Assembly (NCBI RefSeq): GCF_004343725.1
Contig: NZ_PTQW01000029.1
Coordinates: forward strand, 1 to 64,000
DNA length: 64,000 nt
From: Treponema sp. J25
Lineage (GTDB): Bacteria > Spirochaetota > Spirochaetia > Treponematales > Breznakiellaceae
Reading direction: 5' to 3'
Shown here: piece by piece, positions 31,771 to 41,151 of the stretch
Position numbering within the stretch: position 1 is the stretch's first letter
Layout: every line of letters starts with the position of its first letter
Program-made: the position numbers and the translations under genes
The notes under the pieces: generated by a model
The model's database searches: none
What the model was told of the DNA's origin: nothing
The model's input: the letters and a program-made list of their open reading frames with translations, nothing else

Positions 31771-33430
31771 CCGAAACATCTTTGAACGGAACATGCTCGC
31801 CCTTTCGGCAAAAAACCCCCTCCTCTGCCAACGATTGAGCCGGGCTAATCCACAGAAAGGGATGTATATATTTGAACGGGCCCGTAATGGATCCCCCGTT
31901 CCCCTCTGGGCCCTTCATAAAGAAAAACCAGTTCCTCTCCATTCACTCATCGACCCAGATCGGGAGGGTGAGCGGCTTATCGAAACAAGTTTTTCAGGAA
32001 GAGAGGGTTCTCTTATCTTTCTCGGTCTTGGGGGAGGCTATGCCCTTCGCTCTGCCATTAGCCGGTCCACGATTCATCATATTACGATTATTGATTTTCA
32101 TATTGATGGTATTGCCGAGTTGTTCTCTCATATAGACTATGTTCCTATTTTAACCGATCCCCGGGTAGACCTCCTCATCGACCCAGACAAAAAAGAGGTG
32201 CAGGAATACCTGATTTCCAAATACGCTCCTGTCTTCTGGGGGAATCTCAACATCCTCAGCCTTCGAAATCGTTATCAAAGCGAAGAAACACTCTTTTCGG
32301 AACTCCAGCGGTGGATCAGCGAAGGGCTTGAACAGGTGGGCGAAGATTTTTCGGTTCAGGCCCTTTTTGGGAAACGGTGGTTCTCTAACATTATCAGAAA
32401 CATGCTCTTTTCATCCCCGGAAACTACTCCCCTTCCTCCCGTTCGAAATGTAGCTATCACTGCGGCAGGTCCTTCGCTGGAAAAACACCTGACCTCTCTA
32501 AAAAAAAATCGAAGGGATTTTTTTCTCCTTGCTACAGATACTTCTCTCTCCGCCCTGCTCCTATCCAACATTGTTCCCGATGGGGTGGTCTCCATCGATT
32601 GCCAGCACATAAGTTATCATCACTTTCTAAAGGGGATCCCCGACAGGGTTTTTCTTTTTGCAGATCTCGCAAGCCCCCCCTCGGTGGTACAGAGAAGCAG
32701 GCACACCTATTTTTTTGCCGGGGGACATCCTTTAACCCGTTACCTTGTGCAATGGTGGCGATCCTTTCCCGTAGTCGACACCTCAGGGGGAAACGTAACC
32801 TACGCCGCGGTATCCCTTGCCGAACAGCTTGGAGCTCGCAGCATACGGTTATATGGCGCTGATTTTTCCTATCCCGAAGGAAAAACCTATGCCCGGGGAA
32901 CCTATGTGTACGACGTTTTTCAGGAAAAACAATCGAGGCTTGCTCCTCTGGAAAGCATCCTGTCGGCCTTTCTCTTTAGGAGTCCAAGCCTTGAAAAAAA
33001 AGTAGATAGCCGAGGCTGGCGATACGAAACAAAACCCCTTACGACCTATCGTCTAAGGCTGGAAAGGCTTGCCCAGCACCTTTCTGTTCCTATTACCGCG
33101 TCCGAGGGTGACGGTTCCCCGTTGACGCTGCCTTCTTTATCATCACCGGTAACTTCGAATACCCTTTCTGTTTTTGGGCCCGGAAGACAGGCCCTGTCGG
33201 CGAGGGACTTCCTTTCCGAGTATAGCGAGAAAATACGACGCCTTCCCTCTCCGAAAGGAATTCCCTTCGGGAAATACCTCGCCCAGCGTTCAGGAGAAGA
33301 ACTGGGGATTCTCATGACCCTGGCGCCCCTTGCCGCTGCACTTCGCCATCGTCAGAAGGAACTTTCTCTGTGGGAGCTCTTTGAAATGGTCGTAACCAGG
33401 GCCCTTACAGAGATAGAACAATTTCTGTAA
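31763..33430 (+). CDS. Motility-associated factor (Maf/DUF115) glycosyltransferase-like protein, copy 2
   Basis: A 555-residue paralogue of the preceding gene with the same architecture: an N-terminal region with FLGLGGGYALR, then the DUF115 core AITAAGPSLEKHLTSLKKN, GVVSIDCQHISYHHFL, SGGNVTYAAVSLAEQLG and LYGADFSYPEGKTYARG. Two adjacent Maf genes suggest different acceptor sites or substrates. It is the last gene of the operon, ending 8 bp from the convergent MEMO-like gene. Confidence 0.82.
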   Translation: MNDRNIFERNMLALSAKNPLLCQRLSRANPQKGMYIFERARNGSPVPLWALHKEKPVPLHSLIDPDREGERLIETSFSGREGSLIFLGLGGGYALRSAISRSTIHHITIIDFHIDGIAELFSHIDYVPILTDPRVDLLIDPDKKEVQEYLISKYAPVFWGNLNILSLRNRYQSEETLFSELQRWISEGLEQVGEDFSVQALFGKRWFSNIIRNMLFSSPETTPLPPVRNVAITAAGPSLEKHLTSLKKNRRDFFLLATDTSLSALLLSNIVPDGVVSIDCQHISYHHFLKGIPDRVFLFADLASPPSVVQRSRHTYFFAGGHPLTRYLVQWWRSFPVVDTSGGNVTYAAVSLAEQLGARSIRLYGADFSYPEGKTYARGTYVYDVFQEKQSRLAPLESILSAFLFRSPSLEKKVDSRGWRYETKPLTTYRLRLERLAQHLSVPITASEGDGSPLTLPSLSSPVTSNTLSVFGPGRQALSARDFLSEYSEKIRRLPSPKGIPFGKYLAQRSGEELGILMTLAPLAAALRHRQKELSLWELFEMVVTRALTEIEQFL

Positions 33431-33438
33431 GAAGTCCT

Positions 33439-34275
33439 TTACGGAGAAGAAAAGCCCACGACGCCGTACCCTACAAAAGAATAGGACGGATACCTATCGG
33501 CGCTGGTAGCGTACTCAATGAGGTGAACGCGGGTATATCCTGCCTCATCGGCGAAACCGAGGGTCCCCAACACCGCTCCGATGGAACAGGCCGAATAGTC
33601 TTGATGGGCCCGCTTCAGGATTTCCTCAGGATCCCGGCGCTGAATAGCGTCGAGGAGCATCTTGTCATTTACCTCTTTAACCCAACCGAGGGCAGCCTTT
33701 CCCACCCCCTGGGGAACAAAGCCATAATTGGGCCCATAGTGGGTAAGGTCGGTAGAACCAACCACCCCACAGGGATACCCCAGTTCCCGGGCAATCCGGG
33801 CTATGGTCTTACCTATCCTGTATGATTCAAGCGAAGGGGGCAAGCGTAGCCATACTATTTGGACAGCGGGGAAAAGATAGTGAATCATGGGGAGCTGCAC
33901 TTCCACCGTATTATCCACCTCTTCATCTTCTATCCAAGAAATAAGTTGCTGGATTTTTTGGGTAAACTCCCCATCTACCGGTAACACACCAAGGGGTGTT
34001 TCTACCCCATCGCGGCTCATAATTCGCGGCGTATCCCGCGAAGAAAGGTGTCCCCCTATTACGACGAGGGTCTTGCATTCTTTAGAAAGAAGCTCAAGGC
34101 CATGGAGGGCGAGGCTCCCCGAAAAATACCAGCCCGCATGGGGTACTACCACGGCCCCACAGGAAAATGATGGAGGGTTTTTTTGTCGTTGTTCTTCCAC
34201 AAAGGTCTGGATAGCTTCTCTGGTATCGGGGTACCACCCCGGCGGAAGGCCCCGCTTACGAATAGATTTCGTCAT
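33439..34275 (-). CDS. MEMO-like protein (AmmeMemoRadiSam system protein B)
   Basis: A 278-residue protein of the Memo family, related in fold to class III extradiol dioxygenases. Characteristic stretches: VVPHAGWYFSGSLA, TLVVIGGHLSSRDTP, VEVQLPMIHYLFP, GVVGSTDLTHYGPNYGF and CSIGAVLGTLGFADEAG. In the AmmeMemoRadiSam system it co-occurs with an AMMECR1-domain protein and a radical SAM enzyme, proposed to modify an RNA or protein; neither partner is in this window. GAGGAGGG precedes ATG 34275. Confidence 0.85.
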   Translation of the reverse strand: MTKSIRKRGLPPGWYPDTREAIQTFVEEQRQKNPPSFSCGAVVVPHAGWYFSGSLALHGLELLSKECKTLVVIGGHLSSRDTPRIMSRDGVETPLGVLPVDGEFTQKIQQLISWIEDEEVDNTVEVQLPMIHYLFPAVQIVWLRLPPSLESYRIGKTIARIARELGYPCGVVGSTDLTHYGPNYGFVPQGVGKAALGWVKEVNDKMLLDAIQRRDPEEILKRAHQDYSACSIGAVLGTLGFADEAGYTRVHLIEYATSADRYPSYSFVGYGVVGFSSP

Positions 34276-34347
34276 TTTTACACACCCTCCTCAGTGGGGT
34301 TGATGAGGAAAAGTATAATTATTCTAGCACGAATCAAGAAAAACGTA

Positions 34348-34353
34348 TATAAT
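34348..34353 (+). promoter_or_regulatory. -10 box of 34361 gene, predicted leaderless
   Basis: TATAAT lies 7 nt before ATG 34361. There is no Shine-Dalgarno, and no good -35 is seen at 16-18 bp. Confidence 0.45.
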
Positions 34354-34360
34354 ACACACC

Positions 34361-35596
34361 ATGCATATCAATAAATCTTTTTTTATCCTTCTTTTCTGCA
34401 CGTTGATGTATGTCCTTGCGCTTACTTTTGGTGGAATCAAGATTTTTCAAGATATTCAAGAACGGACCCGCAAAGGAGAAGCGGAATTCTTAGACCTAGC
34501 CGCAAAAACCAGTGGGGCCGCGGTCTATGGTTTTCTGTCCGAACCTTTTCAGGAAACTATCCGGGATTTTCTTGCCTCTTCCCAGATTTTAAAGGCAGTC
34601 CTTATAACTGGCCCCAGCGGCGTGGAATTTGCCTATGAAAAAGAAGGGGGATATATCGACTGGGTCAAGGGGCCTACCTTTGTTGCCTCATCCTTTCCCT
34701 TTATGCCCCGTCCTCTTTCTGCACCATTGCGGGTTGAAGGGGTAAGAAACGTTGTTCTATCAGCTCAGGGTGAATACCTGGACTGGACTTTTATACACCA
34801 AATTCTTCTCTCATCGCTGATTGTGATTAGCGCGACCTTACTGCTTGCTATCCTGTCCTATATCCTTGAAAAGAATCTTTCCTTTGCCCAGAAGACAGAA
34901 GGTCAATATGCTGCGAAAGATCAAGAAAGATCGACGGGCGCTGCGGTCCCCGTTGAGGATACTCTTTCCTCTCCCCTATCCAATCCTGAAACGGAAGATC
35001 TTTTTGAAATCCCCCGCCTTGATATATCTGAAGAGGACACTCCTATCCAGGAAACCGAAGGAGCCTCTCAATCAGCGGCAAACAAAACACAGGGAACCGA
35101 ACCTTTGCTCTATACCCCCCACACGGGGGTTAGCTGGGAATCCCATTTAGAAGAACGGCTTGCGGCGGAACTCCATCGCAGTGCCTCTTTTGATCAAGAC
35201 CTCGCCCTTCTTATCATCGAAGCACCGGAAGTACATGAACAGGACCTTCCTCTTTTAGCAGAAAAAATAGTAGGATTCTTTACCTTCCGGGATATGGTGT
35301 TCGAATGGGGAAAAGAGGGGTTTTCGGTGATTCTCCCCAACATCGATCTCGATCATGCCTTTAAAATGGCCGATGAGTTCTATACAAAATTGTATAAGGA
35401 TCCTGATACCCGTCATATAGGGGTTGCCATCGGGATTACCTCCCGTTCTGGTCGCCTCGTAGAAGCTTCCCGTTTACGCAGAGAAGCAGAAGAGGCCCTC
35501 CGCAAGGCAAGACAAGAAAAAAGCCACCCTATCGTGGCTTTTAAGAGCGATCCTGATAAATATCGGGCCTATCTAAAAAAGCAGGAAGAGACATAA
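34361..35596 (+). CDS. Membrane protein with degenerate GGDEF-like domain
   Basis: A 411-residue protein with an N-terminal membrane segment (about 5-24), an extracytoplasmic sensor-like region, a second membrane segment (about 146-168), an acidic linker (about 175-255) and a C-terminal domain. That domain resembles a diguanylate cyclase (FDQDLALLIIEAPE, then VFEWGKEGFSVILPNIDLDHAFKMADEF, GVAIGITSRSGRLVEASRLRREAEEALRKAR). The GGDEF signature position reads EWGKEG, so cyclase activity is unlikely; it may bind nucleotide or act as a scaffold. The ATG coincides with the predicted transcription start. Confidence 0.72.
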   Translation: MHINKSFFILLFCTLMYVLALTFGGIKIFQDIQERTRKGEAEFLDLAAKTSGAAVYGFLSEPFQETIRDFLASSQILKAVLITGPSGVEFAYEKEGGYIDWVKGPTFVASSFPFMPRPLSAPLRVEGVRNVVLSAQGEYLDWTFIHQILLSSLIVISATLLLAILSYILEKNLSFAQKTEGQYAAKDQERSTGAAVPVEDTLSSPLSNPETEDLFEIPRLDISEEDTPIQETEGASQSAANKTQGTEPLLYTPHTGVSWESHLEERLAAELHRSASFDQDLALLIIEAPEVHEQDLPLLAEKIVGFFTFRDMVFEWGKEGFSVILPNIDLDHAFKMADEFYTKLYKDPDTRHIGVAIGITSRSGRLVEASRLRREAEEALRKARQEKSHPIVAFKSDPDKYRAYLKKQEET

Positions 35597-35642
35597 AAAG
35601 CCATCCGCATCTTCCCCCGCCGGGTTTTAAAGGCCACAAGGG

Positions 35643-35715
35643 ACCACACTCTGGCGAGTTACACCTTTTCCCCTTGGTCTTCTCAAGACCAAGGGGCACG
35701 TACCACACTCCGGCG
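35643..35715. repeat. Direct repeats flanking a perfect 12-bp hairpin
   Basis: ACCACACTCTGGCG (35643-35656) and ACCACACTCCGGCG (35702-35715) bracket CCCCTTGGTCTT-ctc-AAGACCAAGGGG (35670-35696), a perfect stem with a 3-nt loop. A T7 run follows at about 35720-35726. The stem is not directly followed by T on either strand. It lies between convergent genes (stops at 35596 and 35758). Confidence 0.6.
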
Positions 35716-35757
35716 GCCCCTTTTTTTGAACACTTTTCCTATATCTTCACAACACTT

Positions 35758-36738
35758 CTATGGTTTGGTCTGGGAATCGTTTTTCTTAAAGTCCTCTCCC
35801 TTTTGAAGAAGCCGTTCTACGGTCCATTGAGCAAGGCTATAGAGATATGATGTGTCGGAAGAGGTACCCGTAAACTTGTTATCCTTTGTTTCATAAATCA
35901 CAATCCGTTTTTTCCGGCCATCTCCCAGTTCGAGGCTAATCGTCGCTTTTTCTGTTCCCTGTTTTTCGGACCTTTCAGCGCTGGGAATAAAGGTTTCCCC
36001 CTCTGCAGAAATGACGGTCTGTAGGTACGATGCTACTTTCTGAGGATCCGCATCAAAACGACTAGCTCCCTCCTGAGCATCCCATTCGTTTTTTTCTTTG
36101 CGGCTCAGGGTGAGGGGGGCCTTTCCTTTTTCTTCTATACGGATGCGTTGCACCAGGTCCGCGGTAAGGGCCAGCTTTCCTTCCTGAGGAAAGAAACGAA
36201 GATCATACCAACTGGGAAGCCCACTTTCGAGATATGAGATAATGGCATCGCTTCCGGAACGAACCTCGTCCTTTTGACCGATCCGGAAGTACACTTCCTG
36301 GCCAGACACATCCTTATCGCCAAAAGTGAATTCCGCCAGAGTTCCCTTTTCGCCAGCAAGAACTAGCTTTTTCCCTTTTTCTTGCGTAAGGCCTAACTTT
36401 TCATGGGCATCCTTCGTACGAGCCCGGACAGGATAGCTCGCCTTTTTAGAAAGCAACGCCAAAAAATCATCTATCCTTCCTTTTTTTGCAGGGAATTCAT
36501 CCTGTTCGCTGAGTTGGACAAACCAGTCCTGACCTCGTTTTACAATGGTAAGGGGATTCTCAGAGGAACGGGTGATGTGTATCTTCGTAAGAGAAGTAAG
36601 GGCCCTCGGATCTACCAATGAGAACTGAGATTGGGTTTCTTCAATCCGACTGGCATCCAGAAAGAACGAAAGCCCATATACCAGCACCAATATGCCTAAA
36701 AGGCCGCTTAAAAGATATATCTTTTTCTGGAATGTCAT
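35758..36738 (-). CDS. DUF4340-domain protein of Gld-type ABC system
   Basis: A 326-residue protein with an N-terminal membrane anchor (about 7-25) and a DUF4340-type extracytoplasmic region containing repeated beta-rich units (WFVQLSEQDEFPAKKGRIDDFLALL and a second similar unit near residue 220). DUF4340 proteins regularly follow GldG-like subunits in putative ABC exporters. It overlaps the GldG-like gene by 4 nt (ATGA) and is last in the operon. Function unknown beyond this association. Confidence 0.78.
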   Translation of the reverse strand: MTFQKKIYLLSGLLGILVLVYGLSFFLDASRIEETQSQFSLVDPRALTSLTKIHITRSSENPLTIVKRGQDWFVQLSEQDEFPAKKGRIDDFLALLSKKASYPVRARTKDAHEKLGLTQEKGKKLVLAGEKGTLAEFTFGDKDVSGQEVYFRIGQKDEVRSGSDAIISYLESGLPSWYDLRFFPQEGKLALTADLVQRIRIEEKGKAPLTLSRKEKNEWDAQEGASRFDADPQKVASYLQTVISAEGETFIPSAERSEKQGTEKATISLELGDGRKKRIVIYETKDNKFTGTSSDTSYLYSLAQWTVERLLQKGEDFKKNDSQTKP

Positions 36739-38342
36739 TGGGACACCTCCATGGTAGCACGCATTCTTCTTTTCCGCCCCACAATTCTAATAACCGCCAC
36801 TATCACCACAGCGAGGGGAATAAGAATAATATTGATGAGTTGGGCCAGCAAGGCCACTGCGGCTCGCTGTACCGGATCGGTAATCCGATCGAGGCGACCA
36901 ACCTGAGAGGTCCTTGTTCGTATAGCAAGAATCTCCGGATCATTACCCAGCCAATCGGCCGCCTGGATAAGGAAATCCAGGTTTCGTTCACTCTGGGTAT
37001 ACTGGACAAGCGTAGACCCCAGGTCTTCATCTCCTACTACAAAGACCCGACCTGCCTTGGGGTTTTCGGGTAAGTCAGGCAACGTAAGGGAAGAACCTGA
37101 ACGAACCGGTTTTGGTTTACCTTTGAAATACGAAGGGAAGGTCCCTTCCAGAGTGGCGGCCACCGTATATTGTCCTTTCGTTGTCCCCTGTTCGGTGGTA
37201 AAAAGATAGTCCATTTCAGGGTTAACCGTGAACTCCTTGGTCATTTTCCATGCCTCAGAGGAAGAAGAACAAAGAGACGTAGCGATAATTCCCGAGGGAG
37301 CCTGGAGCGTGAGAGGACTTGGCCAGTACAGATCGATTCCCTGGAAATTAGCCGTCACCGGATGGGACTTATTGCCATTTTCGGCAAGGATCGTTACCCA
37401 GTGGGGATAGCGGAGCAGTTTAAACTGTACCGCCCCCGTATAACTCCTTATTTGATAAGGAATCGTAAGGCAGGCCTTATCAAGAAGGAGCGCCTTTTCT
37501 ACCGTAACGCCATAATGGGAAAGCATCGCCAAGAGCCCCTTATCCTGTCGGGCTGTAGCGTACATCCCCGTCTGGGTATCCACCATCACCCCATCGACCG
37601 CAAAAAGCACCTTTCCCCCCTGCTGAAGGTAATAATCGATACGGTAGAGGTCCCAATCTTCAAGCTGTTCTACCCCACCAATAACAAAGAGGGCCACTAT
37701 ATTGGTGGGGATTTCTTCTCCTGGATATACCTGACGAATTTTGTAGCCTGCGCCAGTTAATGCCTTATCCAACAGGCCAAAATCCCGGCTCCATAGTTTT
37801 CCACTGTCCCCTATCAGTACCCCTAAGGTTCGTTCTTGCTGGGAAACCAATGCTCGAATGCGGCTGGTAAGGTCATATTCCAGGGTATCAAGGCTGAACA
37901 CCACCGGCATCACCTCGGTTTTTCCAAGGTATTCCACCACGATACCGGTATACACCATGGCAACGCTGGCCTGATCCTGTTCCACCGTCTGAATTTGCTG
38001 AGGCTGAACCCCTAACTGTTCCGCCACCGCGGCCGTACCTGCCTTTACGGGGTCCTGGACCACCAGGCGTATGCGTCCCCGGGAATGGTTGGCATATTCC
38101 CGCAAAAGATCAATGATTTCCTGGGGGATAGGATGGATGGCTTTCAACTTATCTGAAATGTAATAGGTGATGGTGACCCGTTCGGGGATTTCTTTATACA
38201 ATTCCCGGGAAACCTTTGAAAGGGTATAGGATTTATTTTTTGTTATATCCCATCGTACATACAGGCGCCCTGATACCAGAAAACCCATTATCCCTATGAC
38301 GATAACCAGGACGGTGATGATGGTCAGTTCTCTTTTTGACAT
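36735..38342 (-). CDS. GldG-like ABC transporter auxiliary protein
   Basis: A protein of about 535 residues with a short cytoplasmic start, a membrane segment (about 8-27), a large extracytoplasmic region with the ABC_transp_aux (GldG/IFT52-like) pattern (TITYYISDKLKAIHPIPQEI, GRIRLVVQDPVKAGTAA, VVEYLGKTEVMPVVF), and a C-terminal membrane segment (about 495-515) with a basic tail. The start was set at ATG 38342, since GGAGG sits 6 nt upstream; the frame also opens at 38354. Bacteroidetes GldG serves gliding motility, but homologues occur widely in non-gliding bacteria. Confidence 0.8.
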   Translation of the reverse strand: MSKRELTIITVLVIVIGIMGFLVSGRLYVRWDITKNKSYTLSKVSRELYKEIPERVTITYYISDKLKAIHPIPQEIIDLLREYANHSRGRIRLVVQDPVKAGTAAVAEQLGVQPQQIQTVEQDQASVAMVYTGIVVEYLGKTEVMPVVFSLDTLEYDLTSRIRALVSQQERTLGVLIGDSGKLWSRDFGLLDKALTGAGYKIRQVYPGEEIPTNIVALFVIGGVEQLEDWDLYRIDYYLQQGGKVLFAVDGVMVDTQTGMYATARQDKGLLAMLSHYGVTVEKALLLDKACLTIPYQIRSYTGAVQFKLLRYPHWVTILAENGNKSHPVTANFQGIDLYWPSPLTLQAPSGIIATSLCSSSSEAWKMTKEFTVNPEMDYLFTTEQGTTKGQYTVAATLEGTFPSYFKGKPKPVRSGSSLTLPDLPENPKAGRVFVVGDEDLGSTLVQYTQSERNLDFLIQAADWLGNDPEILAIRTRTSQVGRLDRITDPVQRAAVALLAQLINIILIPLAVVIVAVIRIVGRKRRMRATMEVSQ

Positions 38343-38344
38343 GG

Positions 38345-39079
38345 CTACCTCCATTTCCGATACAAAATCACCCGGGTGTTAATAAAAAGCATGAGGAAGG
38401 TAAGGATACCGAAAAAAAGAATGTCCCGGCTATCCAGGATTCCCTTTGAAAATCCTTCATAATGAAAGGCAAGGGAAAGGTAATTAAGAGCGTTGGCCAT
38501 CGTTTCGGGTAAGGGAAACACCGTGGCTACCTGATTAATGAGGGTGATACTAAAAAGAATCGCCAGGGTACCCAGATATGCGCCGATCTGGTTCTTGGAA
38601 AGGGCACTCCACAAAAGACCAATACTAATCGCCGCGGATCCCAGTAACAGGGCCCCAATATATTCGGTAATAATTACCCCCACATCAAATTTGCCCATGG
38701 GCATGATGGTCAAGGGAATACCGAGGGTCCCCAGCAAGAGAACAAGAAGGAGCACAAAACTCGAAAGAAATTTGGCAAGCACCAGGTCCCACTCGGAGAA
38801 GGGCATCGTTAAAAGAAGCTCCGCGGTACCCACCTTCCGTTCCTCAGCCCAACTTTTCATCGTAAGGGCGGGAATAACCATGGAAAATACCAAAGGAAAC
38901 TGGGTAAAATAGTTCCGCAGGCTCGCCGTGTTGAGAGAAAAATACTTCTGTATATAGAAAAACGATATATTGTTAAAAAGCAGAAAAAACAGTATAACCC
39001 CATAGGTGCTCACGCTCTGAAGGGAAGAAAAAATTTCCTTTCGGGCGAGCGCCAGAATAGTTTCACCGTTTCGTTTCAT
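38345..39079 (-). CDS. ABC-2 type permease (GldF-like)
   Basis: A 244-residue permease with about six membrane segments. It carries the ABC-2 pattern of an N-terminal amphipathic region (LALARKEIFSSLQSVSTY), then FSMVIPALTMKSWAEERKVGTAELLLTMPFSEWDLVLAKF, typical of GldF/NosY-like exporters. The start is ATG 39079, with GGAGGG 8 nt upstream, inside the 3' end of the ATPase gene (17-nt overlap). Confidence 0.82.
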   Translation of the reverse strand: MKRNGETILALARKEIFSSLQSVSTYGVILFFLLFNNISFFYIQKYFSLNTASLRNYFTQFPLVFSMVIPALTMKSWAEERKVGTAELLLTMPFSEWDLVLAKFLSSFVLLLVLLLGTLGIPLTIMPMGKFDVGVIITEYIGALLLGSAAISIGLLWSALSKNQIGAYLGTLAILFSITLINQVATVFPLPETMANALNYLSLAFHYEGFSKGILDSRDILFFGILTFLMLFINTRVILYRKWR

Positions 39080-40046
39080 TCTGTTTACCCTCCGTGGTGA
39101 GTCGGACAAAAATATCTTCCAACGAAAGCCGTTGGCGCTGCATCTCCAATATCTTAAGCCCCTGACCTACCGCCCAATCGAAGAGGGCTTCACTCAGTTG
39201 TAGAGGGTCCGGAGATGTTCCCGGGGCCCCACTTGCTTCTACTATATGGAGACGCACCGTTCCATCAGCGAGATTTTCCGTATGGGAAAGGCTTACCGTA
39301 ACGGGAAGCCCCTGGATCTTCTGGCCAGGCTCTTCTTTTTTCATTCCCTTTACGATAAGGATCCAGGAATTCCCTCCCTTCAGGGTTGCCGCAATTTCTT
39401 CGGTAGTTCCCTGGGCCGCAATCCGGCCTTCGTTAATAATAAGCACCTGGGAACACACCGCTTCTACTTCCTGGAGAATATGGGTAGAAAGTATCACGGT
39501 TTTGCTTTTTCCCAGTTCCCGAATTAAGTTCCGAATTTCGATTATCTGGTTTGGATCAAGACCGGTAGTTGGTTCATCAAGGATGAGAATGGGCGGATCG
39601 TGGAGAATCGCCTGGGCCAGCCCTACCCGCTGTCGATATCCCTTAGAAAGGGTTTCGATGGGCCGGTTCTGAACCGCTTCGATACCACAGGCTGCAAGAA
39701 CCTCATTGATGCGGGCCCTTCGTTTTTCTTTGGGTAGTTGCCGGGCCTCTGCCACAAATTGTAGATACTCCCGGGGAGTAAGATCGGTGTACAACGGGGC
39801 ATTCTCCGGTAAATAACCGAGACGGCGTTTTACTTCCAGACTGTTTTCGAACACCGAAAAACCGTCAATCCGGGCATCCCCTTCGGTGGGATAATGGTAG
39901 CCCGTAAGGACCTTCATGATGGTGGTTTTCCCGGCGCCGTTGGGACCTAAGAGCCCCACAATCTGACCCGTATCCACCGTAAAAGACACCCGACGGACCG
40001 CTTCTACCGATCCATACCGTTTGGTGAGATCCTGTACTTCTATCAT
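39063..40046 (-). CDS. ABC transporter ATP-binding protein (GldA-like)
   Basis: A 327-residue ATPase. Walker A is GPNGAGKTTIMK, followed by the Q-loop GYLPENAPLY, the signature TLSKGYRQRVGLAQA (SKGYRQR variant common in this subfamily), Walker B ILILDEPTTGLDP, and STHILQE. The C-terminal extension is as in GldA and CcmA-type ATPases. It heads the GldA-GldF-GldG-DUF4340 operon. GGAG precedes the ATG. Confidence 0.87.
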   Translation of the reverse strand: MIEVQDLTKRYGSVEAVRRVSFTVDTGQIVGLLGPNGAGKTTIMKVLTGYHYPTEGDARIDGFSVFENSLEVKRRLGYLPENAPLYTDLTPREYLQFVAEARQLPKEKRRARINEVLAACGIEAVQNRPIETLSKGYRQRVGLAQAILHDPPILILDEPTTGLDPNQIIEIRNLIRELGKSKTVILSTHILQEVEAVCSQVLIINEGRIAAQGTTEEIAATLKGGNSWILIVKGMKKEEPGQKIQGLPVTVSLSHTENLADGTVRLHIVEASGAPGTSPDPLQLSEALFDWAVGQGLKILEMQRQRLSLEDIFVRLTTEGKQNETKR

Positions 40047-40118
40047 GGGATAACTCCTGTCCCCTTTTTGGGGTGTATGTTGGACTATTTATTTTTTATG
40101 TGCGAGTCCTTTTAAGAA

Positions 40119-40147
40119 AAAATACTTACCCCACAAAAAAGTTACAA
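40119..40147 (-). promoter_or_regulatory. Candidate promoter of Gld-type ABC operon
   Basis: On the minus strand TTGTAA (40147-40142) and TATTTT (40124-40119) are 17 bp apart, giving a leader of about 65 nt. Moderate match. The region 40047-40212 contains no gene. Confidence 0.35.
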
Positions 40148-40212
40148 GTACCCCACCCCACAGGCGCGCTCAGGATCGGCTATACCAACAATCAACCATC
40201 CGCTAGAGGGGT

Positions 40213-41151
40213 CTACTCTTCTTCATCATCGTATAAAAGGGGAAACACCATGCGGTCCCGGCTTAATACGGTGTCCGGGAAAATCCGTTGAGCCTCTGCA
40301 AGAAGGTTCTTCAAATTCTGTTCGGTATAGCGGGGACTATAATGGATAAGGGCAAGCTTCTTTACGCCCCCCGCATCCCGGGCAATCAGGGCCGCCTGTT
40401 CGGCGGTCATGTGTTTCTTTTCCAGGGCACTTTCCAGGAGATCCCGTTCAAACATTCCTTCGCAAATAAAGAGATCCGAATTTCCTACTTCCTGGGAAAT
40501 TTCAGGGAAATACAGGGTGTCTGTCACAAAGGAAAATTTTCTTCCCCGGCGGGGGGGACCCAAAATTTCTGAAGGTTCCACTCGACGTCCCGCCTCATTC
40601 ATGACGGCCTCCCCATTTTGGAGCCGAGACCACAGGGGCCCCCGGGGAACCCCTAATGCTAAAGCCCGCTCAGGATAAAACACCCCCGGTCGGGGATCTT
40701 CTTCCAACACATAGCCCACGCAGGGCTTAGTATGACGCAGAGGAAAGGCCCGCACATGGAACCCCTCACCCCTATACACAATACCGGGTTCCAGAATTTC
40801 CTGAACGATGATTTCATAATTGATATACATATCCAGAACCCGGCGACTGGTTTCAATGTATTCTGCAATTCGCGGAGGCCCATAAATATAGAGGGGTTCG
40901 TTGCGGTCTACCTGACTCGACAGCATAAGAATTCCCGGCAATCCCGTCACATGGTCTGCATGGGTGTGGCTCACAAAGATGGCAGAAATTTTTTTCCATC
41001 TTAGATTGAGCTTACGTAAAGAAACCTGGGTACCCTCTCCTCCATCAAACAGGAACAGGTCCCCCTCTCGTCGCACCAACACGGATGTAAGATATCGATG
41101 AGGAAGGGGCATCATTCCCCCACAACCGAGGATAAATACTTCTAAATTCAT
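40213..41151 (-). CDS. rnz: Ribonuclease Z
   Basis: A 312-residue metallo-beta-lactamase-fold tRNA 3' endonuclease. The metal motif is SHTHADHVTGLPG, with LRHTKPCVGYVLEE, a FVTDTLYFPEI segment carrying the bridging aspartate, and a late LIHYSPRY histidine. It trims tRNA precursors lacking an encoded CCA; PcnB/CCA-type enzymes occur at 55906-57123. GGAG precedes the ATG, and the gene overlaps the upstream FemAB-like gene by 4 nt. Confidence 0.9.
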   Translation of the reverse strand: MNLEVFILGCGGMMPLPHRYLTSVLVRREGDLFLFDGGEGTQVSLRKLNLRWKKISAIFVSHTHADHVTGLPGILMLSSQVDRNEPLYIYGPPRIAEYIETSRRVLDMYINYEIIVQEILEPGIVYRGEGFHVRAFPLRHTKPCVGYVLEEDPRPGVFYPERALALGVPRGPLWSRLQNGEAVMNEAGRRVEPSEILGPPRRGRKFSFVTDTLYFPEISQEVGNSDLFICEGMFERDLLESALEKKHMTAEQAALIARDAGGVKKLALIHYSPRYTEQNLKNLLAEAQRIFPDTVLSRDRMVFPLLYDDEEE

